DNA from: Gemmatimonadota bacterium
GTDB taxonomy: Bacteria; 4572-55; J002
DNA: 17,571 nt
Direction of reading: 5' to 3'
Assembly: GCA_003697105.1 (NCBI GenBank)
Contig: RFFQ01000118.1
Location: 1-17,571, forward strand
Shown: positions 16,131 to 17,571 of the stretch, in pieces
How the letters are laid out: the number at the start of each line of letters is the position of its first letter
Numbering within the stretch: the stretch's first letter is position 1
The notes under the pieces: generated by a model
The model's database searches: none
The model's input: only the letters and a program-made list of their open reading frames with translations
Told to the model about the DNA's origin: nothing
Program-made: the position numbers and the translations under genes

Positions 16131-17429
16131 ATGGCACATCTCACCGTTCGATCCGGTTATAAAAAGTTGACGGAGCGTTTGAACCGGTTTCCACAAGGTG
16201 CTCCCCCAAGTAAACTCCTCTACCAAATTTTGCAAATGCTCTTTTCGGAGCAGGAAGCGCAGTATGTCTCGTTACTCCCGATCAAACCTTTTGGGGTAAA
16301 AACGGCTGCAAAACTTTGGAAACTCTCCCAAGCCGAAGCCCAAACCATCTTAGATAACCTAGCCAGTCGTGGCATTTTGGTTGATTTGGAAATGCCGGAT
16401 GGTCATCAAAGTTATTCCTTACCCCCGCCGATGGCGGGTTTTTTTGAGTTTTCGATGATGCGTCTTCGCACGGATATTGATCAACATCTGTTGGCTGAGT
16501 TATTTTACCAGTATTTGAATGTGGAAGAGGATTTCATCAAAGCCTTGTTCACCCACGGTGAGACACAATTAGGACGCACGTTTGTCAACGAGGCGGCATT
16601 GACGCCAGAAAACAGTTTGCACGTGTTAGATTACGAACGCGCCAGTGAAGTCATCCGGACGGCAAGCCATCGTGCCGTTGGGATGTGCTACTGCCGCCAC
16701 AAAATGGAGCACAAAGGGCAAGCTTGCGATGCACCGATGAATATCTGTATGACCTTCAACGCAACCGGCGCGTCTTTAATCAAACATGGAATTGCCCGGG
16801 AGGTGGATGTGCCGGAATGCCTTGATTTGCTGGAGCAAGCTTACGATCACAATCTGGTGCAGTTTGGGGAAAATGTGCGGGAAGGTGTCAATTTCATCTG
16901 TAATTGTTGTGGCTGTTGTTGTGAGGCGATGATCGCACAACGGCGGTTCAGCGTGCTTCACCCCGTTCATACGACGAATTTTCTACCGGAGATTGATAAA
17001 GATGTCTGCAACGGTTGTGGCAAATGTGTCACGGTTTGTCCGGTGGAAGCAATGACGTTGGTTTCTGCAAATGATCCCCATCGACCTAAACGAAAAACAG
17101 CCCGGCTAAATGCGGATATTTGCCTTGGCTGTGGGGTTTGTGTGCGGCAATGTACCCGTGAGGCACTTCAGCTAAAGGAGCGGGAACAACGCGTTATTAC
17201 CCCTCTAAACGGTGCTCACAAAGCGGTAGTGATGGCTATCGAACGCGGGAAATTACAACATTTGATTTTTGATAATCAAGCACAATGGAATCACCGGGCA
17301 ATGGCGGCAATTTTGGGGGTAATCCTCAAACTGCCGCCCGTAAAGCAAATATTAGCCACTCAACAAGTAAAATCTCGTTATCTGGAGTATCTCGTCTCCA
17401 AAATGAGTGAGAATGCCCGGCACGAGTGA
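16131..17429 (+). CDS. Cys-rich 4Fe-4S protein with winged-helix-like N-terminus
   Basis: 432 residues, no signal peptide, so cytoplasmic. Seen, in order: an N-terminal helical region (about 25-90) that reads like a winged helix (TAAKLWKLSQAEAQTILDNLASRGILVD); a region with MCYCRHKMEHKGQACD and APMNICMTF (C186, C188, C199, C206); a dense cluster FICNCCGCCCEAM (C257, C259, C260, C262, C263, C264); and two ferredoxin-type 4Fe-4S motifs, CNGCGKCVTVCP (C293-C303) and CLGCGVCVRQCT (C331-C341). Known: proteins with CNCCxCCC followed by paired 4Fe-4S motifs occur in anaerobes, mostly uncharacterised. Inference: an electron carrier or redox sensor; the winged-helix part could equally be a structural domain. 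It has its own consensus promoter and strong ribosome site and is monocistronic, ending before a convergent gene. Partner and substrate are unknown. Confidence 0.85.
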   Translation: MAHLTVRSGYKKLTERLNRFPQGAPPSKLLYQILQMLFSEQEAQYVSLLPIKPFGVKTAAKLWKLSQAEAQTILDNLASRGILVDLEMPDGHQSYSLPPPMAGFFEFSMMRLRTDIDQHLLAELFYQYLNVEEDFIKALFTHGETQLGRTFVNEAALTPENSLHVLDYERASEVIRTASHRAVGMCYCRHKMEHKGQACDAPMNICMTFNATGASLIKHGIAREVDVPECLDLLEQAYDHNLVQFGENVREGVNFICNCCGCCCEAMIAQRRFSVLHPVHTTNFLPEIDKDVCNGCGKCVTVCPVEAMTLVSANDPHRPKRKTARLNADICLGCGVCVRQCTREALQLKEREQRVITPLNGAHKAVVMAIERGKLQHLIFDNQAQWNHRAMAAILGVILKLPPVKQILATQQVKSRYLEYLVSKMSENARHE

Positions 17430-17470
17430 ACTACGAGTGAACTACAAAAGATGGAGTGCGATTATAGAGC

Positions 17471-17503
17471 ATGACAGCCAGTCTTCCATGGACTGGCTGT
17501 CAT
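17471..17503. other. Perfect 13-bp stem-loop between convergent genes
   Basis: ATGACAGCCAGTC (17471-17483) pairs perfectly with GACTGGCTGTCAT (17491-17503) around a 7-nt loop. No U tract follows on either strand, so it is not a standard intrinsic terminator. Its place between two convergent genes suggests a shared termination or mRNA-end structure. Confidence 0.6.
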
Positions 17504-17516
17504 CGTAAACCGAAAA

Positions 17517-17570
17517 TTAAGTGTACGGTGGCAAACAAACCGTCATTTGATCCAGACGGTCTTGATATTC
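17517..17570 (-). CDS. Possible C-terminal end of a convergent gene (partial)
   Basis: The minus strand is open from the right edge to a TAA at 17517-17519 and encodes EYQDRLDQMTVCLPPYT. The stop lies 13 nt before the stem-loop, as expected for a gene end. Seventeen residues are too few to name a family or to be sure the frame is coding. Confidence 0.35.
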   Translation of the reverse strand, partial: EYQDRLDQMTVCLPPYT

Positions 17571-17571
17571 A

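Overview
The window looks like a bacterial chromosome segment of moderate GC content from a Gram-negative-type organism. Two lipoproteins, two proteins with Sec signal peptides and an RND pump remnant imply an envelope with a periplasm. A two-propeller sensor kinase and an exported protein of the family usually mislabelled 'asparagine synthetase B' in Bacteroidetes point loosely to the FCB side of the tree (Calditrichota/KSB1-like or Bacteroidota-like). The NurA/HAS-barrel pair also occurs in cyanobacteria and thermophilic lineages. The taxonomic guess is inference and weak. No rRNA, tRNA or CRISPR array is visible.

Layout. (1) Positions 2-88 hold the C-terminal end of an IS4-type transposase, cut by the window edge. 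(2) Positions 199-10688 hold a long minus-strand directon. It has a sigma70-like promoter at 10660-10688, then eight genes with gaps of no more than about 52 nt or small overlaps: an RHH-type small protein, an OB-fold lipoprotein, an exported GATase-like protein, an unknown protein with an FGK-rich tail, nurA, an HAS-barrel protein, a 14-blade propeller histidine kinase, and glgB. A strong intrinsic terminator follows at 199-240. (3) Positions 10719-12436 form a self-contained minus-strand cassette: a promoter, a leucine-rich-repeat lipoprotein and a hairpin terminator. (4) Positions 12539-14630 hold the wreck of an RND efflux pump gene. Its first third is missing exactly where the LRR cassette begins, and two further single-base frameshifts follow. 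(5) Positions 14674-15960 encode a radical SAM protein related to spore photoproduct lyase. (6) Positions 16057-17429 hold a promoter and a gene for an Fe-S protein with a possible N-terminal winged helix, an unusual cysteine cluster and two ferredoxin sites. (7) The right edge carries a stem-loop and probably the last residues of a convergent gene.

How the genes may work together. Little of the large directon forms a known pathway. nurA and the HAS-barrel gene are translationally coupled (ATGA overlap) and belong to the NurA-HerA DNA-end-processing theme, but no HerA ATPase is present. The propeller kinase resembles the sensor half of Bacteroides-type glycan sensors and lies just upstream of glgB, which is suggestive but not proof of a carbohydrate-linked signal. 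The first three genes, and perhaps the fourth, may form an envelope-associated module under RHH autoregulation. The most unusual points are the NurA cysteine cluster, the ATPase-less HAS protein, the exported GATase-like protein, the Fe-S protein with Cys-rich core and the SPL-like enzyme without the expected hydrogen-donor cysteine.
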